NCBI RefSeq assembly: GCF_013155125.1
Contig: NZ_CP053564.1
Coordinates: forward strand, 3,045,501 to 3,109,500
From: Pseudonocardia broussonetiae
Lineage (GTDB): Bacteria; Actinomycetota; Actinomycetes; Mycobacteriales; Pseudonocardiaceae
Reading direction: 5' to 3'
DNA length: 64,000 nucleotides
Of this stretch, positions 49,877 to 58,452 are shown piece after piece. A program made the position numbers and the translations under genes. The notes beneath the pieces are model-generated. The model was not told where the DNA came from, ran no database searches, and was given only the letters and a program-made list of their open reading frames with translations. Numbering within the stretch: the first letter of the stretch is position 1; each line of letters opens with the position of its first letter.

Positions 49877-51198
49877 CGGCCCCGCTGCGCGTGCTCGTCG
49901 TCCACAACCGGTACCGGTCGGGGCAGCCCAGCGGGGAGGACCGGGTCGTCGACCGCGACGTCGAGCTGCTCACCGCGGGCGGGCACGCCGTCGAGCGCTA
50001 CGAGCGGCGCAGCGACGACATCGCCGCGCTGCCGCTCGCGCACCGCGCCGCGGTGCCGCTGCTCGTGCCGTGGAACCCCGCGGTCCGCGCCGACCTGCGG
50101 GCGCGCCTGCGCGCGTCGGCGCCCGACGTGGTGCACGTGCACAACGTCTTCCCGCTGCTGTCGGCGTCGGTCGTGGCGGCCTGCGCTGACGAGGGCGTGC
50201 CGGTCGTCGCGACGCTGCACAACTACCTGCAGGTGTGCCCCTCGGGCACGCTGCACCGCGACGGCGGGCCCTGCCGCGCCTGCGTCGGGCGCTCCCCGCT
50301 CCCGGCCGTCGCGCACGGCTGCTACCGCGGCTCCCGGATCGCCACGGTGCCGCTCGCGATCGGCCACGCCGTCAACCGCCGCCGCTGGTGGGACGGGGTC
50401 GACACCTTCCTCTGCATCTCCGCCGCCCAGCGCCGCGAGCTGGTGGACGCGGGGATGCCCGCCGGCAAGCTCGTCGTGCGCCACAACGTGGTGCCCGAGC
50501 CCGCGCAGCGCCGTGCGGGCCCCGGTGAGCACGTGCTGTTCCTGGGACGGCTCACGGCGGAGAAGGGCGTGCCGCTGCTCATGGCGGCGTGGGACGAGAT
50601 CGCCGCGTCGGGCGGGATCGGGCTGCCGCTCGTGCTAGCCGGCGCCGGGCCGCTGGAGGCGCAGGTGCGCGCGTGGGCCGCGGGGCGCGACGACGTGCGC
50701 TTCCACGGCCTGCTCGACGCCGGCGCGTGCGCCACCCTCACCGCCCGCGCCGCCGCCGTGGCCGTGCCCTCGACGTGGCTGGAGGCGTTCGGCCTCGTGG
50801 TGGTGGAGGCGATGGCTGCGGGCGTGCCGGTGGTGGCGGCGGGGCACGGTGCGCCCGCCGAGCTGGTCGACGACGGCGTGACCGGCCTGCTGCACGGGCC
50901 GGGCGACGCCGGGTCGCTGGCCGCGGCCCTGCGCGCCGCCGTGGCCGATCCGGACCGCAACGCGGCCATGGGGGAGGCGGGCAGGCGGCGCTACGAGGCG
51001 GGGTTCACCCCTGCGGCCGGGCTCGACGCGCTCGAGCGGTGCTACCGGGAGGCGGTCGCCCGGGGTCGGGGATCGGGGCATCGGGGGAGGGGCGATCAGG
51101 GCACGGCCGGGCGCGGATCCGGGAGGCGCTCGTTGCCGATGCCCCGCGTCGCCGACGTGACGGTCCGGCCGACCAGCCAGCCGCCGAGCCGGCCGTAG
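49873..51198 (+). CDS. GT4 family glycosyltransferase with Arg/Gly-rich C-terminal extension
   Basis: This 441-residue GT-B enzyme has RVLVVHNRYRSGQPSGEDRV, DVVHVHNVFPLLSASVVAAC, VPVVATLHNYLQVCPSGTL, VLFLGRLTAEKGVPLLMAAW, and the donor region STWLEAFGLVVVEAMAAGVP. It resembles enzymes that add sugars during exopolysaccharide assembly. The last 45-50 residues are Arg/Gly/Pro-rich and unlike the family; they overlap the 3' end of the convergent GT2 gene by 103 bases. A recent stop loss or read-through extension is likely. GTG 49873 overlaps the polymerase stop. Confidence 0.87.
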   Translation: MTAPLRVLVVHNRYRSGQPSGEDRVVDRDVELLTAGGHAVERYERRSDDIAALPLAHRAAVPLLVPWNPAVRADLRARLRASAPDVVHVHNVFPLLSASVVAACADEGVPVVATLHNYLQVCPSGTLHRDGGPCRACVGRSPLPAVAHGCYRGSRIATVPLAIGHAVNRRRWWDGVDTFLCISAAQRRELVDAGMPAGKLVVRHNVVPEPAQRRAGPGEHVLFLGRLTAEKGVPLLMAAWDEIAASGGIGLPLVLAGAGPLEAQVRAWAAGRDDVRFHGLLDAGACATLTARAAAVAVPSTWLEAFGLVVVEAMAAGVPVVAAGHGAPAELVDDGVTGLLHGPGDAGSLAAALRAAVADPDRNAAMGEAGRRRYEAGFTPAAGLDALERCYREAVARGRGSGHRGRGDQGTAGRGSGRRSLPMPRVADVTVRPTSQPPSRP

Positions 51199-52064
51199 CA
51201 GGCGAGCCGGTCGCGGCGGCCCAGCGGCGCGCGGTGGATGGCGCTCGCGTAGGCCCAGACGTACTCGGCGAGCAGGCGCACGACGGGGTGGCGCAGCCGG
51301 TCGGCACGGCGCTCGTCGTAGCTCGCGCACCAGGCGCGGATGTCGCGGCGGCCCCGGCTGGACCGGGCCGCGTGCTCGCGCCGCACGTAGAGCCACTCGG
51401 GCACCTGCACGAACGGGCCGTGCAGCGCCAGCTCCGCGACCAGCGTGCGGTCGGCGTTGTAGAAGCTGTCGTAGGGCCGGACGCGGCGCAGCACCGACGA
51501 GCGGATCACCCCGTAGTCGTCGTCGCCGCCGCTGTCCCACAGCAGGCTGTGCAGCCGGTCGGCCGGGCGCGGGGCGGCGCTGGCCAGGGGGTAGGTCAGC
51601 GGCGTCGTCACGCCGGTGTCCTCGTCGAGCACGGCCGTGTAGCAGTGCGCGAGCACGGCCCCGGGCGTCGCGTCCAGTGCGGCCACGCAGCGGGCCAGCA
51701 GGTCCGGGTCGTACACGTCGTCGTCCGCGGCCCACTTGAACAGCTCCCCGCGCGAGAGCGCGAACACCGCGTTGTGGTTGCCGGCCAGCCCGATGTTGCG
51801 CGGCTGGCGGACGTAGCGCACGCGCGGGTCGCGCTCGGCGAACCCGCGGCAGATGGCTTCGGTGGCGTCGGTCGACCCGTTGTCGGAGACGACGAGCTCG
51901 AAGTCGGTGAAGCTCTGCCCGAGCAGCCCGCCCAGGGCCTCGGGCAGGTAGCGCTCGCCGTTGTAGACGGGCAGACCGATGCTCAGCCGCGGGGTGCGGG
52001 CCGCGGCCCCGGCCTCCGGCGGCGTCCGCGGGAGCGGGATCTCGCTCGTGCGCTGCTCGGTCAC
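51096..52064 (-). CDS. GT2 family glycosyltransferase
   Basis: This 322-residue GT-A enzyme has LSIGLPVYNGERYLPEALGG, VVSDNGSTDATEAICRGFAE, a DXD-type FKWAADDDVYDPDLLARC, and DDDYGVIRSSVLRRVRPYDS. It is a typical inverting GT2 that extends a lipid-linked oligosaccharide in the cytoplasm. GTG 52064 overlaps the methyltransferase stop (GTGA), as is usual here. It is the last gene of the minus-strand operon 55474-51096 and overlaps the GT4 gene on the other strand at its 3' end. Confidence 0.88.
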   Translation of the reverse strand: MTEQRTSEIPLPRTPPEAGAAARTPRLSIGLPVYNGERYLPEALGGLLGQSFTDFELVVSDNGSTDATEAICRGFAERDPRVRYVRQPRNIGLAGNHNAVFALSRGELFKWAADDDVYDPDLLARCVAALDATPGAVLAHCYTAVLDEDTGVTTPLTYPLASAAPRPADRLHSLLWDSGGDDDYGVIRSSVLRRVRPYDSFYNADRTLVAELALHGPFVQVPEWLYVRREHAARSSRGRRDIRAWCASYDERRADRLRHPVVRLLAEYVWAYASAIHRAPLGRRDRLACYGRLGGWLVGRTVTSATRGIGNERLPDPRPAVP

Positions 52065-52891
52065 CGGGCGGCCTCCGCGCGGGGGCCGCCGGCCCGGGTG
52101 AGCAGGAAGTAGGCGTAGCGCTCGTCGAGCTCGTTGCGCGGGACCAGGTGCACGGCGTGCGGGACGAGCCCGCAGTCGTGCGCCAGCTCCCAGAACTCGT
52201 CGATGCGGTAGGTCGTCATGCTGGCCAGCCGCGACCGGTAGTTGCGCCGCCGGGGCCGGGTGCCGAAGGACCCCGTGTCGTACTTGATCTGCACGAGCGC
52301 CAGGCCGTCGTCGGTGAGCAGGTCGGCGGCGATCCGCAGCAGCCGGGCGCCGTACTCCTGGGAGACGATGAGCTCGAAGACGTAGAAGCAGGTGAACACG
52401 TCGACGGTGCCGCGCAGCGCCGCCACCGCGGCCTCCGGCTCCGCGGGGTCGATCAGCACCGGGCGGAACGGTGTCGCCGTGACGGCGGCGACCTGCCGCC
52501 CGCACTCCTCGAGCGTGGCCGCCGACAGGTCGACGCCGACGAACGCGGTGGCCTCCGGGGCGAGGTGCACGGCGTTGGCGCCGCCGCCGCAGCCCCACTC
52601 CAGCACGGTGCCCCGCGGCCCGGGGTGCTCGACGACGCGGGCCATCCGCCGCAACAGGTCGAGGTGCCGGCGCCCGGTCTCCGACCACAGGTCGGTGCCC
52701 GCGAACACGCTCGCGTCGCGCCAGTGGGAGTCGGCGCGCCACCGGTCGCCGTCGGGCTGCTCCCAGTAGCGCCGGGCGTCCGCGCCGAGCTTCTCTGGGG
52801 ACTCGCCCAGTCCGGCCGCGGTGAGCGTCCGCTCGACGACGTCGAGCGCGGCGCCGCCCACCCGGCGGGCCCGGTCGATCACGGTGCCCAT
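52061..52891 (-). CDS. Class I SAM-dependent methyltransferase
   Basis: This 276-residue methyltransferase has a SAM-binding TVLEWGCGGGANAVHLAPEA motif, then FVGVDLSAATLEECGRQVAA and VDVFTCFYVFELIVSQEYGARLL. It resembles methyltransferases in surface-glycan loci, which cap or decorate glycans. The C-terminal YRIDEFWELAHDCGLVPHAV segment fits Methyltransf_25-type enzymes. ATG 52891 has no strong ribosome site. It lies 28 bases downstream of the pyruvyl transferase stop and overlaps the GT2 gene. The acceptor is not predictable. Confidence 0.86.
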   Translation of the reverse strand: MGTVIDRARRVGGAALDVVERTLTAAGLGESPEKLGADARRYWEQPDGDRWRADSHWRDASVFAGTDLWSETGRRHLDLLRRMARVVEHPGPRGTVLEWGCGGGANAVHLAPEATAFVGVDLSAATLEECGRQVAAVTATPFRPVLIDPAEPEAAVAALRGTVDVFTCFYVFELIVSQEYGARLLRIAADLLTDDGLALVQIKYDTGSFGTRPRRRNYRSRLASMTTYRIDEFWELAHDCGLVPHAVHLVPRNELDERYAYFLLTRAGGPRAEAAR

Positions 52892-52919
52892 CCCGTCCTC
52901 CTCCTGCTCCTCGTGCGGC

Positions 52920-54185
52920 TCATGCGGCGCTCCCCACGACCGGTGCCGCGGGCGGACGCTCCCCGAGCAGCTCCCCGCACAGGCCGGAGAGCTGGCGCCG
53001 CAGCCGGGCGACCACCACGGCCGCCCGGGCCGCGACGACCCCGCCCAGCTCCGCGCGCCGGGACTCCAGCTCCGCGAACTGCGCGGCCAGCCGGTCGGCG
53101 TCGGGGAAGCGGGCCGGGTGGCAGAACCCGGCGAGGCCCATCTCGGCCATCACCGCGTCGGTCTTGGGGGCGTACGACAGCGCCAGCACGGGCTTGCCGA
53201 GCCGCAGCGCCGCGACGACGTTGTGGTAGCGGGTGGCCACCACGACGTCGACGTCGTGCATCGCGCGCTCCAGGTCGTCCAGCGAGCGGACCGGGTCGGC
53301 CTCGACGGACAGCGGGGCGTGACCGGACCGGGCGGCGCGGACCGCGTCGAGGAGCCGGGCGGCGACGGCGTCGTCGACGGCGTCGCCGCCGAGCAGCCGC
53401 ACGCGCCGCCCCTCGTCGACGAGCCGGCCGACGAACTCGGTCATCGCGGCGAGGTAGGCGTCGTGGATCTCCCCGGCCCGGCGGCGGTCGCCGCTGCCGC
53501 CGCTCCACGCCATGAGTCCGACCCCCACGATCCCGGTCGGCTCCTCCGGCGGCCGCGCCACCGGAGGCAGGGCGAACGTGAGGTCGGCGCCCACCTCGTC
53601 GCCGGAGGTGTCGACACCCATGTCGCCCATGACCCGCCGGGAGTGCGCGTCGCGGAAGGAGCGGTGGTGGGCGAGCCGGGCGGCCGTGCGCACCAGCAGC
53701 CGGGTGGCCGGGCTGTCGATCACCTCGGCGCCGACGTCGAGCAGCGCGACCCGGGTGCCGACCAGGCGTCCCGAGAGGCACAGCAGGAACAGCGCGTACG
53801 GGAAGCCCCACGGGCGCACCGGCAGCGTCGCCTCCAGCACCCCGGCGCCCGGAACGACCACGGCGTCGTGGCGGCGCACCCAGGCCAGCGTCCGGCCCGC
53901 GTCGACGACCTTGCCCACACCCTTGAGCACGGCCGCCGCCGGGCCGCGGCGCTCCAGCCGGTAGGACGCCCACTGCTGCATCGGCGTGGCCGGCACGCCG
54001 TACCGCGCGGTGACCTGTTCGGGGCCGCTGCAGAAGCAGTCGAGCACGGCGTCGGGCCGCTCCGCCCGCAGGTGCGCGAGCACGGCCTCCATCGACCCGT
54101 CGTTGCCGATGTTGCCGCCGCCGAGCAGGCCGAACAGCCCGACGCGCGGGGGTCCGTCGCGGTGCGCGGTGTCGCGGGACGTCAT
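52920..54185 (-). CDS. Polysaccharide pyruvyl transferase family protein
   Basis: This 421-residue GT-B-like enzyme of the CsaB/WcaK family has an N-terminal GLFGLLGGGNIGNDGSMEAV, a later AVVVPGAGVLEATLPV, VVVATRYHNVVAALRLGKPV and ALSYAPKTDAVMAEMGL. It transfers pyruvate from phosphoenolpyruvate to sugar hydroxyls, forming acidic ketals on exopolysaccharides or cell-wall glycans. ATG 54185 overlaps the flippase stop (ATGA) and gives a typical length. Together with the uronic acid, such groups would make the polymer strongly anionic. Subfamily and acceptor are not resolved by motifs. Confidence 0.9.
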   Translation of the reverse strand: MTSRDTAHRDGPPRVGLFGLLGGGNIGNDGSMEAVLAHLRAERPDAVLDCFCSGPEQVTARYGVPATPMQQWASYRLERRGPAAAVLKGVGKVVDAGRTLAWVRRHDAVVVPGAGVLEATLPVRPWGFPYALFLLCLSGRLVGTRVALLDVGAEVIDSPATRLLVRTAARLAHHRSFRDAHSRRVMGDMGVDTSGDEVGADLTFALPPVARPPEEPTGIVGVGLMAWSGGSGDRRRAGEIHDAYLAAMTEFVGRLVDEGRRVRLLGGDAVDDAVAARLLDAVRAARSGHAPLSVEADPVRSLDDLERAMHDVDVVVATRYHNVVAALRLGKPVLALSYAPKTDAVMAEMGLAGFCHPARFPDADRLAAQFAELESRRAELGGVVAARAAVVVARLRRQLSGLCGELLGERPPAAPVVGSAA

Positions 54186-55474
54186 GGGGTCCTCCCGGTC
54201 GGGGGCGGCGCGAGCGCGGCCGGGTCGCGCAGGCCCGCGCGGAGCTGGGACCACCACACGGCGGCGGCCAGCGAGGTGGCGGCGACGAGGCCCCAGGCCG
54301 AGCCGGGGGCGCCGCCGAGGACCGCGCCCGCGATGCCGAGCACGGCGTAGGCCGCGGCGGCCACGAGTTGGGCGCGCAGGCTGCGCCGCGCCGCGCCGAG
54401 GGACCGCAGCCCGGTCATCGCGCCGCTGGAGAGGCTCGAGCCCATCACGGTGAGCGTCATCGGCACGATCAGCACCGCCGCCGCGGGCCAGACGTCGCCG
54501 AGCAGCGCGCGGCCCCAGGCGTCGGGCAGCACCAGCAGGAACGCCCCCCACACCGCGGCCGCGAGCGCCTGCACCGCGCCCAGGAGCAGGCAGAAGTGCA
54601 CCAGCCGGTGCGGTGCGGCCCGGCGCACCCGGGTGGCCTCGGGCACCGAGATCACCGAGATCCCCATGAGCAGGGCGAGGAACGGGCCGATCAGCAGCTC
54701 GCCGCCGCGGATCGCACCGACCGCGGCCAGCCCCGCGACCGCCCCGAGGCCGTAGAGCCGCAGCTGCGCGGCCCCGCTGAGGCTCACGTTCTCCACGAGG
54801 TAGCGCGGGCCGAGGTCGCGCTGCTCGCGGACCCACTGCAGGGACAGGTGCGGCCGGGGCCGGATCCCGGCCTGCAGGCACCCGAGCAGCCCGGCGAGCC
54901 CGCCCGAGAGGCCCCACGCCAGCACGAACGCGAACACCGACGGCCGGGCCGAGGCGATCGCGAGGGCCGGGACGAGCGCCACGGCCCAGGCGACGTCGTT
55001 GACGAAGGCGCGACGCCCGGTGCCGGCGGCGAAGAAGGCGAACCGCCAGGCGTCCTGCAGCAGGATCCCCGGCAGCACCAGGCCCAGCGCGACGAACGCC
55101 GCCCCGAGCCGGTCGCCCAGGCCTGCGCCGACCGCGGCGGTGACCGCACCCGCGACGGTCCCCACGAGCAGCGTGCAGCCCGTCATCCGGGCGACGGCCC
55201 GGGCGCGGTCGGCCGGGTCGGCGGCGCTGAACCGCACCGTGAACGGGTCGCTGCACAGGCCGCGCGAGACGTTGAGGACGACGCCGTAGGTGACCCACGC
55301 CAGCCCGAAGACGCCGAAGCCCGCCGGGTCGAGCGCCCGCGCGACGACGATGCCGAGCGCGAAGTTCGTCAGGCTGGAGACGCCCTGGTCGGCGATGCCC
55401 CAGCCGATGCGGCGGGCGGCCCGCAGGAGGCGGGACCGGTCGGCCGCGGGTGCGGTGCGGGCGGGCACGGCCAC
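54182..55474 (-). CDS. Polysaccharide flippase (Wzx-like, MOP superfamily)
   Basis: This 430-residue protein has about twelve helices and begins GWGIADQGVSSLTNFALGIVVARALDP. The segments LQWVREQRDLGPRYLVENVSL and ISVISVPEATRVRRAAPHRL fit the polysaccharide-exporter family, related in pattern to the flippase at 31778. It is the first gene of the minus-strand operon, and its stop overlaps the pyruvyl transferase start. A GGGGGGA ribosome site precedes GTG 55474. It should export one of the two or more glycans encoded here. Confidence 0.87.
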   Translation of the reverse strand: MAVPARTAPAADRSRLLRAARRIGWGIADQGVSSLTNFALGIVVARALDPAGFGVFGLAWVTYGVVLNVSRGLCSDPFTVRFSAADPADRARAVARMTGCTLLVGTVAGAVTAAVGAGLGDRLGAAFVALGLVLPGILLQDAWRFAFFAAGTGRRAFVNDVAWAVALVPALAIASARPSVFAFVLAWGLSGGLAGLLGCLQAGIRPRPHLSLQWVREQRDLGPRYLVENVSLSGAAQLRLYGLGAVAGLAAVGAIRGGELLIGPFLALLMGISVISVPEATRVRRAAPHRLVHFCLLLGAVQALAAAVWGAFLLVLPDAWGRALLGDVWPAAAVLIVPMTLTVMGSSLSSGAMTGLRSLGAARRSLRAQLVAAAAYAVLGIAGAVLGGAPGSAWGLVAATSLAAAVWWSQLRAGLRDPAALAPPPTGRTP

Positions 55475-55555
55475 TTCCGATCCCCCCGGCTCCCTCGTGG
55501 AACGGCCTTGCGGACGCGGGTGATGTCGATCCCGCGGGCGTGGGTGTTACCCCGT

Positions 55556-57124
55556 TCAGCAGCCCCCGGGGCCCGGGGAGAACGTGCTGCCGTCGTCCTG
55601 GGCGGTCTCCCCCGCCTGCCACTCGGTGACGGGCACCGAGCGGCCGGTGCTGCCCACGAGGAACGTCCAGGACCCGACGTAGGCGTTGTCGAACCACTGG
55701 ACGTCCTGGTCGCGCACGATCGCCTGCTGCACGACGTCGCCCTGGTAGGGGGACCAGTCGGGGTAGGTGCCGACGTTGGACAGCACGGCCATCCGGTCGG
55801 CGTAGCCCGGCGCGCACCCGGTGACCGCCGGGTCGGCGGTGAAGGTGTTGCCGTGGATGTCGACGCGCTGGGTCTTCCACCGGCAGTCCGAGTACAGCGG
55901 TTCGCTGGCGATGGCGGGCTGCGAGCAGGCCGTGACGTCGGGGACGAGCAGGGTGCAGTTGCCGGTGGAGGTGTTCGCGGCGCTGTTGCAGAACCGGTCG
56001 GCGTTCTCCCACAGCGTGATGCCCGACCAGTTGTCCTCGAACGCGTTGCCGGTGATCTCGATGCGGTCGGTGCGGGCCGGGACGCGCGGCTCCCCGCCCG
56101 ACTCGCTCAGGTACACCGAGCCGACCGGGAAGTCGTCGGTGTCCTGCGCGAAGGTCTTCCCGCTGACGATCGCGTTGCGGCGCACGACGTTGTCGCGGAA
56201 CACGAGGTTGTAGCTCGTCTCGTAGAAGAGGGCCTCGCCGTCGTTGTCCTCGATGACGTTGCCCTCGACGAGGAAGTCGTTGTTGTTGGTGTCGCCCCAC
56301 AGTCCGGGGCCGCGGTTGTCGTGCACCCAGTTGCCGCGGACGTCGGCCCCGTTCACGGCCCAGAACTTGACGCCCCCGGTGCAGCCGCAGCCCTCGACCC
56401 GCGCCTCCCAGTCGTCGGTGTTGTTGCCGACGATCTCGTTGCCCTCCACGAGGAGTCCGGTGATGCCGTTGCCGGGCTGGTAGGCGTTCATCCCGTACTG
56501 GCCGTTGGCGCGCAGGCAGTTGCCGCGCACCACCTGGCGGTCCCCCGCCATCATCCCGGCGCCCTTGTTCCCCTGGATCGTGTTGTGCTCGATGACCCAT
56601 CCGTCGCCCGAGTCGTGGTTGACCACTCCCTGGTCGGCGGGCGGCACGAACCCGGTGACGACGAGGTGCGCCACCGTCACGTCGACGGCGGTGGAGACGA
56701 AGGCGTACTGGTTGACCCCGCGCCCGTCGAGGACCGCGCCGGGCGCGCCGAGGAACGTGTCGCCGTCGCGCGGGGTGATCGACGCGTACTGGTCGGGGGT
56801 CAGGGTGTGGGTGCCGGGCTCGAGCCAGAACACCGCGCCGGGCGGACTGGCGTCGACCTGCGCGCGCAGGTCGCCGACGACCCCGGCGCGGACCACGACC
56901 GCGCCCGGCGGCGGTTCCGCGGGCCCGGGGACGGTGTTGTCGCAGACCGCGCCGACGGGTCCCGTGGGCAGGCCCGGTCCGGCGCCGGTGGGGCCGCCCT
57001 CCGCCCCGCCGCCCGGGGCGGCCGGCGGCGCGACCTGGCACGCGGTGATCAGCACGAGGCCGGCCACCGCCGACGCGAGCGCCGCGCCCCGGCGGCGTCG
57101 GCCGGTGGGCGTCGTGTGGCTCAT
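55556..57124 (-). CDS. Parallel beta-helix lipoprotein (polysaccharide epimerase/lyase-like)
   Basis: This 522-residue protein has a signal sequence and lipobox VLITAC (Cys29), so it should be membrane-anchored. A Pro/Gly linker precedes a right-handed parallel beta-helix domain with many repeats containing Asn and Gly turns (VVRGNCLRANGQYGMNAYQP, LLVEGNEIVGNN, DFLVEGNVIEDNDGEALFYE, VFRDNVVRRNAIVSGKTF). The fold is shared by mannuronan C5-epimerases (AlgG) and pectate/alginate lyases; an AlgD-like enzyme in the same locus makes that role attractive. Six or more Cys suggest disulfides (GCGCTGG, SDCRW). I cannot identify the catalytic DPHD-type motif of AlgG. Confidence 0.8.
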   Translation of the reverse strand: MSHTTPTGRRRRGAALASAVAGLVLITACQVAPPAAPGGGAEGGPTGAGPGLPTGPVGAVCDNTVPGPAEPPPGAVVVRAGVVGDLRAQVDASPPGAVFWLEPGTHTLTPDQYASITPRDGDTFLGAPGAVLDGRGVNQYAFVSTAVDVTVAHLVVTGFVPPADQGVVNHDSGDGWVIEHNTIQGNKGAGMMAGDRQVVRGNCLRANGQYGMNAYQPGNGITGLLVEGNEIVGNNTDDWEARVEGCGCTGGVKFWAVNGADVRGNWVHDNRGPGLWGDTNNNDFLVEGNVIEDNDGEALFYETSYNLVFRDNVVRRNAIVSGKTFAQDTDDFPVGSVYLSESGGEPRVPARTDRIEITGNAFEDNWSGITLWENADRFCNSAANTSTGNCTLLVPDVTACSQPAIASEPLYSDCRWKTQRVDIHGNTFTADPAVTGCAPGYADRMAVLSNVGTYPDWSPYQGDVVQQAIVRDQDVQWFDNAYVGSWTFLVGSTGRSVPVTEWQAGETAQDDGSTFSPGPGGC

Positions 57125-57196
57125 CGTCGGCTCCCGTCCACCCGGCCCGTCCCCGCGACGGGCCGCGCCCGTGGACTCGTCCCCGCGCCGGGCGCC

Positions 57197-57212
57197 GTTA
57201 CCGCCCTACACT
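57197..57212 (+). promoter_or_regulatory. Promoter-like site upstream of the nucleotidyltransferase gene
   Basis: GTTACC (57197-57202) lies four bases before TACACT (57207-57212), a good -10 candidate. The start codon at 57233 is about 20 bases further, which would give a short leader containing GGAGG. This is one of three similar arrangements in the window. Confidence 0.45.
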
Positions 57213-57232
57213 CACCGGCCGGAGGTCCGGGG

Positions 57233-58402
57233 ATGGCGCGCATGCTCTGCGGTGCGGGGGAGTACCCGGCCGGGCTGGCGGCGGTGGCCGCGCACCGGCT
57301 GCCCGAGCCGGCGCACGCGCTGCCGGCCCGGCCGCCGTCCGACGACGCGTTCGACGCGCTGGTGCGCGGGGCCGCCGCCCACCGGGTCACGGGTCTGCTG
57401 GCGGCGGCGGTGCGCGAGGGCGCGCTGCCCACCACGGCCGAGCAGGCGCGCCGCGCGGCCGCGGCCCACCGCGCCGGGCAGCTGCGGGTGCTCGCGCTGG
57501 AGCAGCAGCTCCTCGCCGTGACCGCGCTGCTGGCCGGGCACGGGCTCGGCGTGCGCGTGCTCAAGGGCGCCGCGCTGGCCCACCTCGACCACCCCGACCC
57601 GGCCCTGCGGTCGTTCGGCGACCTGGACCTGCTCGTGCGGCCCGCCGAGATCGATCGGGTCGTCGCCGTCCTGTCCGCGGCCGGCTTCCGGCGGACCCTG
57701 GCCGAGCCGCGCCCCGGGTTCGACCGGCGCTTCGACAAGGGCCTGACGATGGTGCCCGACGCGGGCTACGAGCTGGACCTGCACCGGACGTTCGTCCTGG
57801 GCCCGTGGGGCCGGCTCGTCGACCTCGACGCGCTGTGGAGCGGGCCCGGACAGGAGTTCACCGTCGCGGGGCGGCCGCTGCGGGCGCTCGACCGTCCGCA
57901 CCGCTTCCTGCACGCCTGCTTCCACGCCGCGCTGGGCGACTGGCCGCTGCGGCTGGGCTCGCTGCGCGACGTCGCGGAGCTGCTGCGGGGGCTGCGGTCA
58001 CCGGGCGGCGCCGACGACACCGCCCGGGTGCGGGCCGCCGCGGCCGGCTGGGGCGTCGAGGCCGTCGTGACGGCCGCGGTGGCCGACGCGCACCGGCTGC
58101 TCGGTGGCCCGGACGACGCGCTCACGGGGTGGGCGCGCGGGTTCGTGCCGAGCCGCCGCGACGAGCGCTGGCTCGCCCTGCACACCCGGGCGGACAAGAC
58201 GTTCGCGGCGCAGGCCCTCGCCACGGTGCCGGTGCTGCCGCGGTGGCGCGACCGCGCGGCCTACCTCTACGCCCTCGCGCTCCCGCAGCGCGGCTACACG
58301 GCGGGCCGCCACCGCACGCCCGCCGCCCGCCTGGCGTACGCCGTCGCGCAGGTCCGGGCCGGTCGCTCCCGGCGCGGGGCGCGCGACGAGCCGGGCGGCT
58401 GA
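57233..58402 (+). CDS. Nucleotidyltransferase family protein (NTP_transf_5-like)
   Basis: This 389-residue protein has a nucleotidyltransferase core with KGAALAHLDHPDPALRSFGDLDLLVRP (Lys, then DxD about residue 129). The helical region DRPHRFLHACFHAALGDWPL, found in NTP_transf_5 proteins, follows. These proteins occur beside PqqD-like, ABC transporter and HPr-kinase genes in exopolysaccharide loci and in some lasso-peptide clusters. The target is unknown. ATG 57233 has GGAGG at about 8 bases. The ABC transporter follows after 50 bases and a PqqD-like gene lies just beyond the IS element, so the three probably form one functional group. Confidence 0.82.
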   Translation: MARMLCGAGEYPAGLAAVAAHRLPEPAHALPARPPSDDAFDALVRGAAAHRVTGLLAAAVREGALPTTAEQARRAAAAHRAGQLRVLALEQQLLAVTALLAGHGLGVRVLKGAALAHLDHPDPALRSFGDLDLLVRPAEIDRVVAVLSAAGFRRTLAEPRPGFDRRFDKGLTMVPDAGYELDLHRTFVLGPWGRLVDLDALWSGPGQEFTVAGRPLRALDRPHRFLHACFHAALGDWPLRLGSLRDVAELLRGLRSPGGADDTARVRAAAAGWGVEAVVTAAVADAHRLLGGPDDALTGWARGFVPSRRDERWLALHTRADKTFAAQALATVPVLPRWRDRAAYLYALALPQRGYTAGRHRTPAARLAYAVAQVRAGRSRRGARDEPGG

Positions 58403-58452
58403 CCCCGGTCACGACGCGGACCCGGGCCGACCCGGGCGGCTACGATCTTGCG

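Noticed and set aside
52920..57041. A 1373-codon minus-strand frame
   Set aside because: Only its downstream end is real (the pyruvyl transferase from ATG 54185); the rest is antisense or out of frame to the flippase and the beta-helix lipoprotein.
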